64,000 bases of DNA from JBEVJK01 sp040510195 (GTDB lineage: Bacteria; Pseudomonadota; Alphaproteobacteria; Rhizobiales; Rhizobiaceae), in NCBI GenBank assembly GCA_040510195.1, contig JBEVJK010000079.1, forward strand, positions 1-64,000, written 5' to 3'. This document shows, in pieces, positions 9,034 through 17,139 of this stretch; within the stretch, counting starts at the first letter, position 1, and every line of letters starts with the position of its first letter. Below the pieces are notes generated by a model. That model was given only the letters and a program-made list of their open reading frames with translations. It did no database searches and had not been told where the DNA came from. The translations under genes and the position numbers were made by a program.

Positions 9034-10191
9034 TCACGCGGCCACCGGTTTGACGGCGCGCCGCGCCGCAATTCCGGCCAGCGCCGCTTCGAACAGCGCC
9101 AGCTCCTTCTCGGTCGTGTCGCGGCCGATCGACACGCGCAGCGCGCCCGCCGCCTCGTGGCCCATCGCCTTCAGCACATGGCTCGGCCCCACCTTGCCCG
9201 ACGAGCAGGCCGACCCGGCCGACAGCGCCACCCCGGCGAGGTCGAAGGCGATCTGCGCCGTCTCCGCCTTGGTGCCGGGAATGGCGAAGAAGGTCGTGTT
9301 GGCAAGGCGCTCGGCCGCCCGGCCGAAGAACTCGGCATCCGGCACCAGCCGGCGGATGACGGCCTCGATCGCGTCGCGCTTGCGGCCGAGCTCGGCGACC
9401 GTGCCGAGCGCTTCTCCTGCCGTCTCGGCCGCCGCTCCGAAGCCGGCGATGCCAGCGAGATTCTCGGTGCCGGCACGGTGCCCACTCTCCTGGCCGCCGC
9501 CGGTCACCAGCGGGACGGGCCTCAGCAGGCCGGTCGCCGCGACCACCGCACCGACGCCCTTCGGACCCCCCATCTTGTGCGAGGAGAGGATGAGGAAATC
9601 CGCCGAAAGTGCAGCGATATCGAGCGAAATCCGCCCCGCCGCCTGCGCGGCGTCGAACACCGAGAGCCCACCGGCCGCCTTTGCCAGCGCGGCGATGCTG
9701 ACCGCTGGCTGGATGACCCCGGTCTCGTTGTTGGCGAGATGCACGGCCACCAGCGGCAGGCCTTCCTCGCGGTCATGCGCGGCGAGCGCCGCCTCCAGCG
9801 CCGCAAGGTCGATGACGCCGTTGGCATTGACGCCGATCCGGGTCACGCGGTCCGCGGCAAAACGTCCTCCGCCGAGCAGGCAAGGGTGGTCGGCGGCCGT
9901 GACGTAGAGGCGCGAGGCGCGCACCGGGCTGCGGCCCATCCGCCAGTCCGGCGTGAGCAAGGTGGCAGCAGCCTCCGTCGCGCCCGACGTAAAGGCGACC
10001 TGGTCCGGCTCGGCCTTCGCCAGTCCGGCCACCCGTCGCCTCGCCTCCTCGATCAACCGCCGCGCTGCCCGCCCCTCGGCGTGCACCGACGAGGGGTTGC
10101 CGGCGAGCTCCAGCGCGGCGAGCATCGCGGCCCGCGCCTCGGGCAGGATCGGAGCGCTGGCATTGTGGTCGAGATAGGCGCGCGGACCGGT
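9034..10191 (-). CDS. cysteine desulfurase, NifS/IscS-like (class I), first gene of the suf operon
   Basis: A second cysteine desulfurase, 385 residues, distinct from SufS. The PLP lysine is K207 in SSHKMGGPKG, and the sulfur-carrying cysteine is C330 in GSACSSG, the long-loop arrangement of class I (NifS/IscS) enzymes. The N-terminus has Y-L-D-H-N-A-S-A-P, with Ser where most IscS have Thr. I start it at ATG 10191 because homology to the family begins there; the open frame extends to 10224. In many rhizobia this gene leads the suf operon, and an Irr-type box lies about 120 bp upstream here. Confidence 0.92.
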   Translation of the reverse strand, partial: TGPRAYLDHNASAPILPEARAAMLAALELAGNPSSVHAEGRAARRLIEEARRRVAGLAKAEPDQVAFTSGATEAAATLLTPDWRMGRSPVRASRLYVTAADHPCLLGGGRFAADRVTRIGVNANGVIDLAALEAALAAHDREEGLPLVAVHLANNETGVIQPAVSIAALAKAAGGLSVFDAAQAAGRISLDIAALSADFLILSSHKMGGPKGVGAVVAATGLLRPVPLVTGGGQESGHRAGTENLAGIAGFGAAAETAGEALGTVAELGRKRDAIEAVIRRLVPDAEFFGRAAERLANTTFFAIPGTKAETAQIAFDLAGVALSAGSACSSGKVGPSHVLKAMGHEAAGALRVSIGRDTTEKELALFEAALAGIAARRAVKPVAA

Positions 10192-10311
10192 CATTTCGTC
10201 CAGTTTCGACCTCTTCTCTCGCATTTGCGGGCGATCTGGCGTTTTCCCTTGAAATTACAAGGCCAGACGTCCTATCTACGCGCGTCAAACAGATGGCGTG
10301 CGGCCATCCAG

Positions 10312-10328
10312 TTTTGAACAATTCTAAA
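10312..10328. promoter_or_regulatory. iron-control element (ICE/Irr box) of the suf operon
   Basis: The 17-bp sequence TTTTGAACAATTCTAAA is an inverted repeat that matches the ICE pattern TTTAGAA-N3-TTCTAAA, recalled for rhizobial Irr, with one mismatch in the left arm. It lies in the 196-bp space between the suf operon (minus strand) and the alpha/beta hydrolase gene (plus strand). On the minus strand a TTGACG at 10288-10283 could be the -35, placing the box just upstream of it. Irr, the heme/iron-responsive Fur-family regulator, controls suf genes in related bacteria; that it does so here is inferred. Confidence 0.75.
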
Positions 10329-10420
10329 CTAGCTTCTATGGAGCCAACCGCGGCGCGTCAAGGCCGAAGCCCCGCTTTCTGCCAGGCGATGTTGCCGCTC
10401 CATGGAGACCGGAGTCTTGA

Positions 10421-11095
10421 ATGCCCGAAGTGATCTTCGCCGGTCCTGCCGGCCGCCTCGAGGGGCGATATCAGCCTTCCACGGAGAAGAATGCGCCGAT
10501 CGCCATCGTTCTGCATCCGCACCCGCAGTTCGGCGGCACGATGAACAACAAGATCGTCTACGATCTCTTCTACATGTTCCAGAAGCGCAACTTCACGACG
10601 CTTCGCTTCAATTTCCGCTCGATAGGCCGCAGCCAGGGTGAATTCGACCACGGCACCGGCGAGCTTTCCGACGCGGCCGCAGCGCTCGATTGGATCCAGT
10701 CCCTGCATCCCGATTCCAAGTCCTGCTGGGTCGCCGGCTACTCCTTCGGCGCCTGGATCGGCATGCAGCTCCTGATGCGCCGACCCGAGATCGAGGGCTT
10801 CATCTCGGTCGCCCCGCAGCCCAACATCTATGACTTCTCCTTCCTGGCGCCCTGCCCCTCGTCGGGTCTCATCATCCACGGCGACGCCGACAAGGTGGCG
10901 CCCCCCAAGGATGTGCAGGGGCTGGTCGACAAACTCCACAGCCAGAAGGGCATCACCATCACGCAGAAGACGATCGGCGGGGCGAACCATTTCTTCGCCA
11001 ACGAGTCCGACCTGCTGATGGAGGAGTGCGCCGATTATCTGGATCGCCGGCTCGCCGGCGAGCTCGCCGACCCGCGGCCGAAGCGGTTGCGGTAG
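10421..11095 (+). CDS. alpha/beta hydrolase, dienelactone-hydrolase-like
   Basis: A 224-residue cytoplasmic hydrolase. The nucleophile is S108 in the elbow G-Y-S-F-G-A; the acid is in H-G-D-A-D (153-157) and the likely base is H190 in G-G-A-N-H-F-F. An H-P-H-P-x-x-G-G-T-M segment near residue 32 forms the oxyanion region typical of this small rhizobial family. It is divergent from the suf operon, a neighbour relation often kept in rhizobia. The ATG is preceded by GGAG. Substrate unknown. Confidence 0.85.
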   Translation: MPEVIFAGPAGRLEGRYQPSTEKNAPIAIVLHPHPQFGGTMNNKIVYDLFYMFQKRNFTTLRFNFRSIGRSQGEFDHGTGELSDAAAALDWIQSLHPDSKSCWVAGYSFGAWIGMQLLMRRPEIEGFISVAPQPNIYDFSFLAPCPSSGLIIHGDADKVAPPKDVQGLVDKLHSQKGITITQKTIGGANHFFANESDLLMEECADYLDRRLAGELADPRPKRLR

Positions 11096-11105
11096 GCGGT
11101 GGGCG

Positions 11106-11423
11106 TCAGGCGATCGCCGCGACGCCCCGCTCCTTGACAATGGTCAGTAGACGAAGCGCAGGGCCGCCCGGCCGCTTGATGCCACGTTCCCAGTCCGAGA
11201 CGAGATTCTTGCTGACATTGAGGTAGCGGGCGAACACCGGCTGTGAAAGGTTCTCGCGCGTCCGAATGGCACGGATCTCTTCCGGGGCGATCGGAACGAT
11301 CGGCGTGAGGCACGCCTCGTCGAACTCGCGCATGGTACGCTTGTCGACCATTCCGGCCCCATGAAGCGCCTCCAGGGTTTCGTGGATGGCTCCTAGAGCT
11401 TCACGTCGATAACGTTTCGCCAT
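11106..11423 (-). CDS. XRE-family antitoxin, HigA/NadS-like
   Basis: A 105-residue DNA-binding protein. The helix-turn-helix spans about residues 59-80 (LSQPVFARYLNVSKNLVSDW), with the L-S-Q-x-x-F-A and W-E-R-G hallmarks of the XRE family. The N-terminal 45 residues are the usual toxin-facing arm of NadS-type antitoxins. The reading frame is intact, but the gene upstream that should encode its toxin is broken (next entry) and overlaps its start by 23 bp. It probably binds the palindrome at 11641-11653. Confidence 0.85.
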   Translation of the reverse strand: MAKRYRREALGAIHETLEALHGAGMVDKRTMREFDEACLTPIVPIAPEEIRAIRTRENLSQPVFARYLNVSKNLVSDWERGIKRPGGPALRLLTIVKERGVAAIA

Positions 11424-11611
11424 CGTCCTCGACCACTATCTCGACCACTATGAAGTCGCCTCGGCGGATGAGCTCTTCCAGCTGATCCGCCGCAAGCCCC
11501 AGGAGAATCCGTGCGACCCTCCGAAACGCCTTCTCCTCGTCTCGCGCAAGATTCGCCAAACAGCTCTTCGCCGAGCGAACCTGCAAACCATGCATTCTTG
11601 ACGATCTTCAA
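11401..11611 (-). pseudogene. RelE/HigB-type toxin remnant, internally deleted and frameshifted
   Basis: From TTG at 11611 one frame reads LKIVKNAWFA, the standard N-terminus of RelE/HigB-type toxins. Within about 20 bases the homology moves to a second frame, then LANLARDEEKAFRR with AADQLEELIRRGDF continues in a third; the last two are the C-terminal helices of the same toxin family. The total is about 70 codons, whereas intact members have about 105-115. The central beta-sheet, about 40 residues, is missing. A 64-codon frame from ATG 11595 could still make the C-terminal piece. The toxin is therefore very likely dead while the antitoxin persists. Confidence 0.7.
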
Positions 11612-11640
11612 AGCCCGCGTTGCCCCAGTTGTATAAATCT

Positions 11641-11653
11641 AAGTGTGACACTT
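11641..11653. promoter_or_regulatory. palindromic operator of the toxin-antitoxin promoter
   Basis: AAGTGTGACACTT is a perfect 6-1-6 inverted repeat, 30 bp upstream of the toxin remnant. On the minus strand TTGAAG (11656-11651) overlaps its edge and TATACA (11635-11630) lies downstream, a plausible although short-spaced -35/-10 pair. The position fits an autorepression site for the XRE antitoxin. Confidence 0.6.
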
Positions 11654-11710
11654 CAAGGGACGACGGATTCAATCTAACGCGAAGGCCACTCACCTTGCCA
11701 CTGTCTCGTA

Positions 11711-11740
11711 CTTGTCGCTTCCCACCCCGCGGTGCTACAG
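11711..11740 (+). promoter_or_regulatory. candidate tyrS promoter
   Basis: CTTGTC at 11711-11716 and GCTACA at 11734-11739 are separated by 17 bp, resembling the alphaproteobacterial housekeeping pattern (CTTGAC and CTATAT). It lies about 60 bp before the tyrS start. Assigned by eye. Confidence 0.35.
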
Positions 11741-11801
11741 GCCCGCTGACGACGCGTCTCGCGGGCGCAGGCCCGCCCCTTGCCCTCCGGGAAAGCCAAG
11801 C

Positions 11802-13055
11802 ATGCCCGCCTTCAGATCCGACTTTCTGCGCATCCTCGACGAGCGCGGCTTCATCCATCAGATCTCCGACGTCGAGGGCCTCGACCGTCTCTTCGCGACC
11901 GAGACGGTCAGCGCCTATATCGGGTTCGACGCCACGGCCCGCAGCCTGCATGCCGGTTCGCTGATCCAGATCATGCTGCTTTATTGGCTGCAGGAGACCG
12001 GGCATCGACCCGTGGCGCTGATGGGCGGCGGCACCTCGATGATCGGCGACCCTTCCTTCAAGGACGAGGCCCGCAAGCTCCTTACGCCGGCCGACATCGA
12101 CGACAACCTCGCCGGCATCCGCAAGAACTTCCAGCCCTATCTCCGCTTCGGCGATGGCCCGCGTGACGCACTGATGATCAACAACGCCGATTGGCTGCTC
12201 GACATCAACTATGTCGACTTCCTGCGCGACGTTGGCCGCCATTTCTCGGTCAACCGGATGCTCGCTTTCGATTCGGTGAAGTTGCGGCTCGACCGCGAGC
12301 AGTCGCTCTCCTTTCTCGAATTCAACTACATGATCCTGCAGGCCTACGACTTCGTCGAGCTCAACCGGCGGCACGGCGTGCGCCTGCAGATGGGCGGTTC
12401 CGACCAGTGGGGCAACATCGTCAGCGGCATCGACCTCGGCCACCGCTTGGCAACTCCGCAGCTCTACGCCCTGACGTCGCCGCTGCTCACCACCGCCTCG
12501 GGCGCCAAGATGGGCAAGTCGGCCTCCGGCGCCGTTTGGCTGGACGCCGACATGCTGAGCCCCTACGCGTTCTGGCAGTATTGGCGCAACACGGAGGACG
12601 CCGACGTCGAGCGCTTCCTGAGGCTCTACACCCGGCTGCCGCTCGCCGAGGTCGGCCGCCTGGCCTCCCTCGGCGGCGCCGAGATAAACGAGGCGAAGAA
12701 GCTGCTCGCCACCGAGGTCACGGGCATGCTGCACGGCCGGGCCGCCGCCGAACAGGCCGCCGAAACGGCGCGCCAGACCTTCGAGGAGGGCGCCCTCGCC
12801 GAGAGCCTTCCCACCGTCGAAATTCCGCTGGCGTCGCTCGAGGCCGGCCTCGGCCTGCTGTCGCTCTTCGTCACCGCCGGCCTCGCCGCCTCCAACGGAG
12901 AGGCGCGCCGCCACGTGAAGGGTGGCGCCGTGCGGGTCAACGACGAGCCCGTCTCGGACGAGCGCCGCCAGGTGACCCCAAACGACCTGACTCCCGCCGG
13001 CGTGGTGAAGCTGTCGCTGGGCAGGAAGAAGCACGTGCTGGTCCGCCCCGTCTGA
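11802..13055 (+). CDS. tyrS: tyrosyl-tRNA synthetase
   Basis: A 417-residue class Ic synthetase that charges tRNA-Tyr. The nucleotide-binding signature is seen as F-D-A-T-A-x-S-L-H-A-G-S-L near residues 46-58 (HIGH-like), and the mobile loop as K-M-G-K-S (KMSKS-like). The tyrosine pocket region has Q-M-G-G-S-D-Q-W-G-N. The C-terminus is an S4-like RNA-binding domain (G-E-A-R-R-H-V-K-G-G-A-V-R-V-N). The ATG at 11802 gives the normal length; the frame is open further upstream but without conservation. It converges with the AsmA-like gene. Confidence 0.97.
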   Translation: MPAFRSDFLRILDERGFIHQISDVEGLDRLFATETVSAYIGFDATARSLHAGSLIQIMLLYWLQETGHRPVALMGGGTSMIGDPSFKDEARKLLTPADIDDNLAGIRKNFQPYLRFGDGPRDALMINNADWLLDINYVDFLRDVGRHFSVNRMLAFDSVKLRLDREQSLSFLEFNYMILQAYDFVELNRRHGVRLQMGGSDQWGNIVSGIDLGHRLATPQLYALTSPLLTTASGAKMGKSASGAVWLDADMLSPYAFWQYWRNTEDADVERFLRLYTRLPLAEVGRLASLGGAEINEAKKLLATEVTGMLHGRAAAEQAAETARQTFEEGALAESLPTVEIPLASLEAGLGLLSLFVTAGLAASNGEARRHVKGGAVRVNDEPVSDERRQVTPNDLTPAGVVKLSLGRKKHVLVRPV

Positions 13056-13080
13056 CGCGGGACCGCCCTCGTCCCACGCG

Positions 13081-16000
13081 CTAGCGGAACTCGAAGATCG
13101 ACCGGAAGATGCCGGGCGCGATCGCCGACAGCGGGTTGATCTGCAGCTCCGGCGACTTGGCGTCGCCCGAAAGCTTGTAGGTCACGCCGATCAGCCCGCG
13201 GTCGCGGCCATTGCCGAGGATCATGCCGACAAGCGGCAGCTCGCCGAACAGCCGGTTGAGGCCATAGGCGGGCATGAAGGTGCCGGTCATCGCCATCCGC
13301 CCCTTGGCATCGTAGAAGGTCCCCTGGAAGGTGGTGCCGATCACCGGCCCGCGCAGCACGCCGCGCTCCAGCTTGAGCGAGCCATCGCCCTTTTCGATCT
13401 CCGCATAGCCGCGCTCGAAGGTGACGCGCGAGGTGTCGATGTTGTTCTTCACGGCCTCGTTCAGGCTGCGCCCGTCCCCCGACGGCGCCGTGGAGACGAT
13501 CGATCGAAGCCGCGGCTCGTTGACGACCACGAAATTCGTGGCGTCGACCGAGCCGGTGAGCGGACCGTCGGCGCTGCCCGACAGGGCAAGCCGGATAGAC
13601 CCTCCCTGCATATGCTCGTAGATGTCCAGAAAGCGCAGGAAAGCCCCGGCGTCGGGGGAGCGCATGGTCATCTTCCGGCGGTTCTTTTCGACCCGGTTGT
13701 CGACCTCGACCTGGGCGCCCGATTTCGTCGTGCCCGTCAGCGTGAACCGCAGGACCTTGCTGCCGACGCCGCTGTAGTCGACAGCGACGCCCGACAGCGT
13801 CTCGCCATTGAAGCCGTAGAGCCGCTTGAGCCGCGCGTCGACCGTCACCGGCACCGGGCTTTCGTCTGCACCGCCGGTGCTCGCCCCCTTGTCCATGTCG
13901 GCCGTGAACTGCTTGATCACCGCGCGAGCGTCGAGCGCATCGCCGCTGATGTCCACCACATAGCCCTTGCCGGAACGCTTCACCGAGAGGCTGAGATCGT
14001 CGTCGCGATTGAGCTTGACGCGGCCGAAGCTGGCGCTCGACAACGCGCCGTCGACCAGGTTGACCTCGCCGTCGACCGCGAAGCTCTTGCCGCTCAGCGA
14101 GAAATCGTCGAGGCGCACCGCGTCGCCGTCCTTGCGGAGCGTGAAGTCGACGCTGCCGGAAACCCCCGGTCCCTTGCTCCAGCCGGCCCACGGGATGGTC
14201 ACCGTGGCCTGCGTGACATCCGCCTTGACGGTCTGCGTGTTGTCGGGAGCGATACTGAACTGCGCCTTCACCGTGCCCGAAAGCAGCCCTTCGAGGCCGG
14301 GCACAAGCGTGGCGCGCGCCTTGTCGTCGAGGGTGACCGTGATGTCGCGCTGTCGCTTGGGACCGCGCTCGTTGAGCGGCTCGACCATGGCGATCTCGGC
14401 CGGCGCCCCGTTGAGGCGCGCTTTGGCCGTGATGGTCGCCTTGGCCGGGTCGACCACGATCCGGCCGTCGGCCGCTGTCACCAGCTGGCCTTCGAGCGGC
14501 TTGGAGATGGCGAGGTCCTGGTAGGAGAGGTCGACCAGGAAGCCAAGCCGCCCGGCATCGATGCCGGCCTGCATGGGAATGTCCGCCTTCACGTGCCCTT
14601 CGACCGTGCCGCTGAGCTCCTTGGCCGTCAGCCCGACATGGCGCAGGGCGTCGATCGGCTTCTGCGAAGCGAACTCCGCCACGGCACTCGCTTCGCCGGC
14701 GATGTCGATGTCGAGATCGCCGATGACCGGCGGGCGGTTGGCGCGGCGGATCGTCAGCGTCCCGTCCTTGCCCGTGACCTGGCCGCCGCCCGCGAGCGAG
14801 ACGCGGCCCTTCTCGATCGTGATGTCGATGTCAGTGCCGCGAAACTCGACCCCGCCGGTGGCATCCCGCATCGGTGGCAGCTCGCCCGCCAGGTCGAAGC
14901 GCGTGTCCCTGAGCGCGAAGCGCCCGAACAGCTCGTCATGGCCGAGCGGTACGCCATTGCCGAGGCGTCCGACGGCGACGTGGTAGTTGAGGTCGCTGTC
15001 TGAGACCGTTCCGTCGAAGAGATGGGCGTTCGCCCATTTGCGCGCCCCGCCAGCGGCGAACCATGGCCAGAGCTGCTTGACATGGCTCACCGGCATCTCG
15101 GAAATGGCGAGGACCACCGACATGCCCGGCGGCTTGCCGTCGGCGAATTCGATCGCCGCCGTGCCCGAAAGCTCGCCGCCCGCCGTGGCAATCCCTAGCC
15201 GGTCGGCGGCGAGCCGCCTCTGCAGCGGCTCGTAGGTGCCCGAGATGGTCGCCGCAAGCGACAGCGGCGGCTCGGTTGAGCCTTCGGGCGCCAACCGGGC
15301 CTCGGCATCGGAGAGGTCGAAGCGATAGGCTGCAGGCGTGCCGTCGGCCCTTCCCGCCTCGGGCCCCATGGTGCCGCTGAAGTCGAAGCGGGACTTTCCG
15401 GTGGTGACGGAAAGGCTGTCCAGGACGACCTGGCTCTTGCCCCTGAGCAGGTTCGCCTTGATGCCGAGATCCCCCTCGAGGCGGCCGGCACGGCCCAAAT
15501 CGAGCACCGAACCGCCGAGTTTGGCGCTGGCGCTCAGCCGGTAGGGAACGCCGTCGGCCCCCTCCTCGCCGGCGATCGACGCGCGGAGCGCGCCGAACCG
15601 GCTTGCAGTCACGGGCAAAGCCTCGGAGCCCTCCGTGGATGGCCCAGCCGGGGCGGACAGGTCGAGCGACAGGGCGCTGATGCGCCGGTCCAAGTTGTCG
15701 CGCGTCGCGCTTCCGCTGATGTTCACGATGCGACCGTCGATGTCGGCCGTGGCGGCGATCGACAGCGCGCCGTCGTCCTGCTGCTCCAGCTCGGCCGTGT
15801 CGATCAGGATGCTTTTCACGCGGCCGCCTGCCGGCAGCACGATCTCGACGCCCTGCAGGCTGATGTGTCGGGTCGAACCGAGCTGCATCGTGTCGAAGGC
15901 GCGATGCAGGCTGCCGAACAAAAGGTCCGCCACCCGGTCGGGGTCGATCAGCCCGTCGGCATTGGCAAGCGTGCTGCCGAGCCCTGGGCCGCCGCGGCCG

Positions 16001-16497
16001 GGCACCGCGCCGGCGACCAGCCGCGCTTCGCCGATCGATGCGCTGCCCAGCCGGATCTGCCCGGACATGAGCGGCCAGAAGCGGACCCCGAAGCGAACCA
16101 CGCCCGCGTCGAGCATCTCGGACCCCTTGGAGTCCGCGAAACGGACGTCGCGGATCTCCAGCGCGATGAAGCGGGAGGGGTCCAGCGACAGCGAGGTGCT
16201 GCCGATCGATGCGGCGACGTCGACGCCCGCCGCCCGGCGGATCGCCGCCTCCGCCTCGTGCCTGAGGCGCTCGGAGCCGACGCCGGTCAGGCCGAGGAAT
16301 GCGAGCCCCAGCGCTGCGATGACCAGCAGCACCAGGCCGCCGGCAGCCACGGCCGCCAAGCCGCGCAGCAGCCGACGGCGGAGCGGCCGCCCCGCCATCA
16401 GATGGTCCTGCCCCTCAGCGGAGGGGAAGCTCTTCAGCGCCGTGATGTCGCCCCGCCGGAAGCGGATTTTCTCGTGCCTTTGAACCTTCTGGTTCAC
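13081..16497 (-). CDS. AsmA-like / DUF3971 (YhdP-type) envelope protein
   Basis: A very large protein, about 1138 residues, with one transmembrane segment near the N-terminus (G-L-V-L-L-V-I-A-A-L-G-L-A-F-L) after an Arg-rich cytoplasmic stretch. The rest is a long beta-rich periplasmic region built of repeated strands, ending in the AsmA C-terminal-type block. YhdP, TamB and AsmA proteins are thought to bridge the envelope and carry phospholipids to the outer membrane. I use GTG 16497, which has GGA upstream; the frame is also open from GTG 16545, which lacks a ribosome-binding site. It diverges from the peroxiredoxin gene. Confidence 0.85.
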   Translation of the reverse strand: MNQKVQRHEKIRFRRGDITALKSFPSAEGQDHLMAGRPLRRRLLRGLAAVAAGGLVLLVIAALGLAFLGLTGVGSERLRHEAEAAIRRAAGVDVAASIGSTSLSLDPSRFIALEIRDVRFADSKGSEMLDAGVVRFGVRFWPLMSGQIRLGSASIGEARLVAGAVPGRGGPGLGSTLANADGLIDPDRVADLLFGSLHRAFDTMQLGSTRHISLQGVEIVLPAGGRVKSILIDTAELEQQDDGALSIAATADIDGRIVNISGSATRDNLDRRISALSLDLSAPAGPSTEGSEALPVTASRFGALRASIAGEEGADGVPYRLSASAKLGGSVLDLGRAGRLEGDLGIKANLLRGKSQVVLDSLSVTTGKSRFDFSGTMGPEAGRADGTPAAYRFDLSDAEARLAPEGSTEPPLSLAATISGTYEPLQRRLAADRLGIATAGGELSGTAAIEFADGKPPGMSVVLAISEMPVSHVKQLWPWFAAGGARKWANAHLFDGTVSDSDLNYHVAVGRLGNGVPLGHDELFGRFALRDTRFDLAGELPPMRDATGGVEFRGTDIDITIEKGRVSLAGGGQVTGKDGTLTIRRANRPPVIGDLDIDIAGEASAVAEFASQKPIDALRHVGLTAKELSGTVEGHVKADIPMQAGIDAGRLGFLVDLSYQDLAISKPLEGQLVTAADGRIVVDPAKATITAKARLNGAPAEIAMVEPLNERGPKRQRDITVTLDDKARATLVPGLEGLLSGTVKAQFSIAPDNTQTVKADVTQATVTIPWAGWSKGPGVSGSVDFTLRKDGDAVRLDDFSLSGKSFAVDGEVNLVDGALSSASFGRVKLNRDDDLSLSVKRSGKGYVVDISGDALDARAVIKQFTADMDKGASTGGADESPVPVTVDARLKRLYGFNGETLSGVAVDYSGVGSKVLRFTLTGTTKSGAQVEVDNRVEKNRRKMTMRSPDAGAFLRFLDIYEHMQGGSIRLALSGSADGPLTGSVDATNFVVVNEPRLRSIVSTAPSGDGRSLNEAVKNNIDTSRVTFERGYAEIEKGDGSLKLERGVLRGPVIGTTFQGTFYDAKGRMAMTGTFMPAYGLNRLFGELPLVGMILGNGRDRGLIGVTYKLSGDAKSPELQINPLSAIAPGIFRSIFEFR

Positions 16498-16592
16498 ACG
16501 GCTTCCAGTCGTTGCGCATTGATCATGGACGATTCCATACTTCACTCTATAACCGAGGCGGAATGCACGTAAGCACGAATGAGGGCATCGAG

Positions 16593-17063
16593 ATGACGAC
16601 CTTGCAGGAAGGCGACCGCGCCCCCTCCTTCGCGCTCCCCGCCGACGACGGCTCGACCGTCGCTTTGTCCGACTTCGTCGGCCGGCCCCTCGTCCTCTAT
16701 TTCTATCCGCAGGACGACACCGAGACCTGCACGGCGGAGGCGATCGCCTTCTCCGCCCTTTCGCCGGCGTTCGGCGAGGCCGGGGCCGGCATCGTCGGCA
16801 TCTCCCCCGACAGCGCGAAGAAGCACGGCAAATTCAAAGCCAAGCACGGACTTTCGGTAAGGCTCGCCGCCGACGAGGCGCGCCAGGCGATCGCGGCCTA
16901 TGGGGTGTGGGGCGAGAAGACGACCTTCGGCCGCACCTATATGGGCGTCGAGCGCACGACTTTTCTGATTGACGGGCGCGGCCGCATCGCCCGCATCTGG
17001 CGCAAGGTGCGCGTCAACGGTCACGCCGAGGAGGTGCTCGCGGCCGTCAGGTCTCTTGCCTGA
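16593..17063 (+). CDS. bcp: peroxiredoxin, BCP/PrxQ family, single-Cys form
   Basis: A 156-residue thiol peroxidase that reduces hydroperoxides. The peroxidatic centre is D-D-T-E-T-C46-T, corresponding to D-D-T-P-G-C-T in standard BCP. The usual second Cys five residues on (E-A-C) is replaced by Ile (E-A-I-A-F), and no other Cys exists in the protein, so it must work as a 1-Cys enzyme resolved by an external thiol. Start at ATG 16593 is chosen from homology; ATG 16563 in the same frame would add ten residues. Confidence 0.9.
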   Translation: MTTLQEGDRAPSFALPADDGSTVALSDFVGRPLVLYFYPQDDTETCTAEAIAFSALSPAFGEAGAGIVGISPDSAKKHGKFKAKHGLSVRLAADEARQAIAAYGVWGEKTTFGRTYMGVERTTFLIDGRGRIARIWRKVRVNGHAEEVLAAVRSLA

Positions 17064-17139
17064 ACTCAAGCCTTTGTTAACCCTAACAATGTGTAATCGC
17101 TTCGGTCGGTGAATATCGTCGGCAGGAAGCGTTCGTCCC

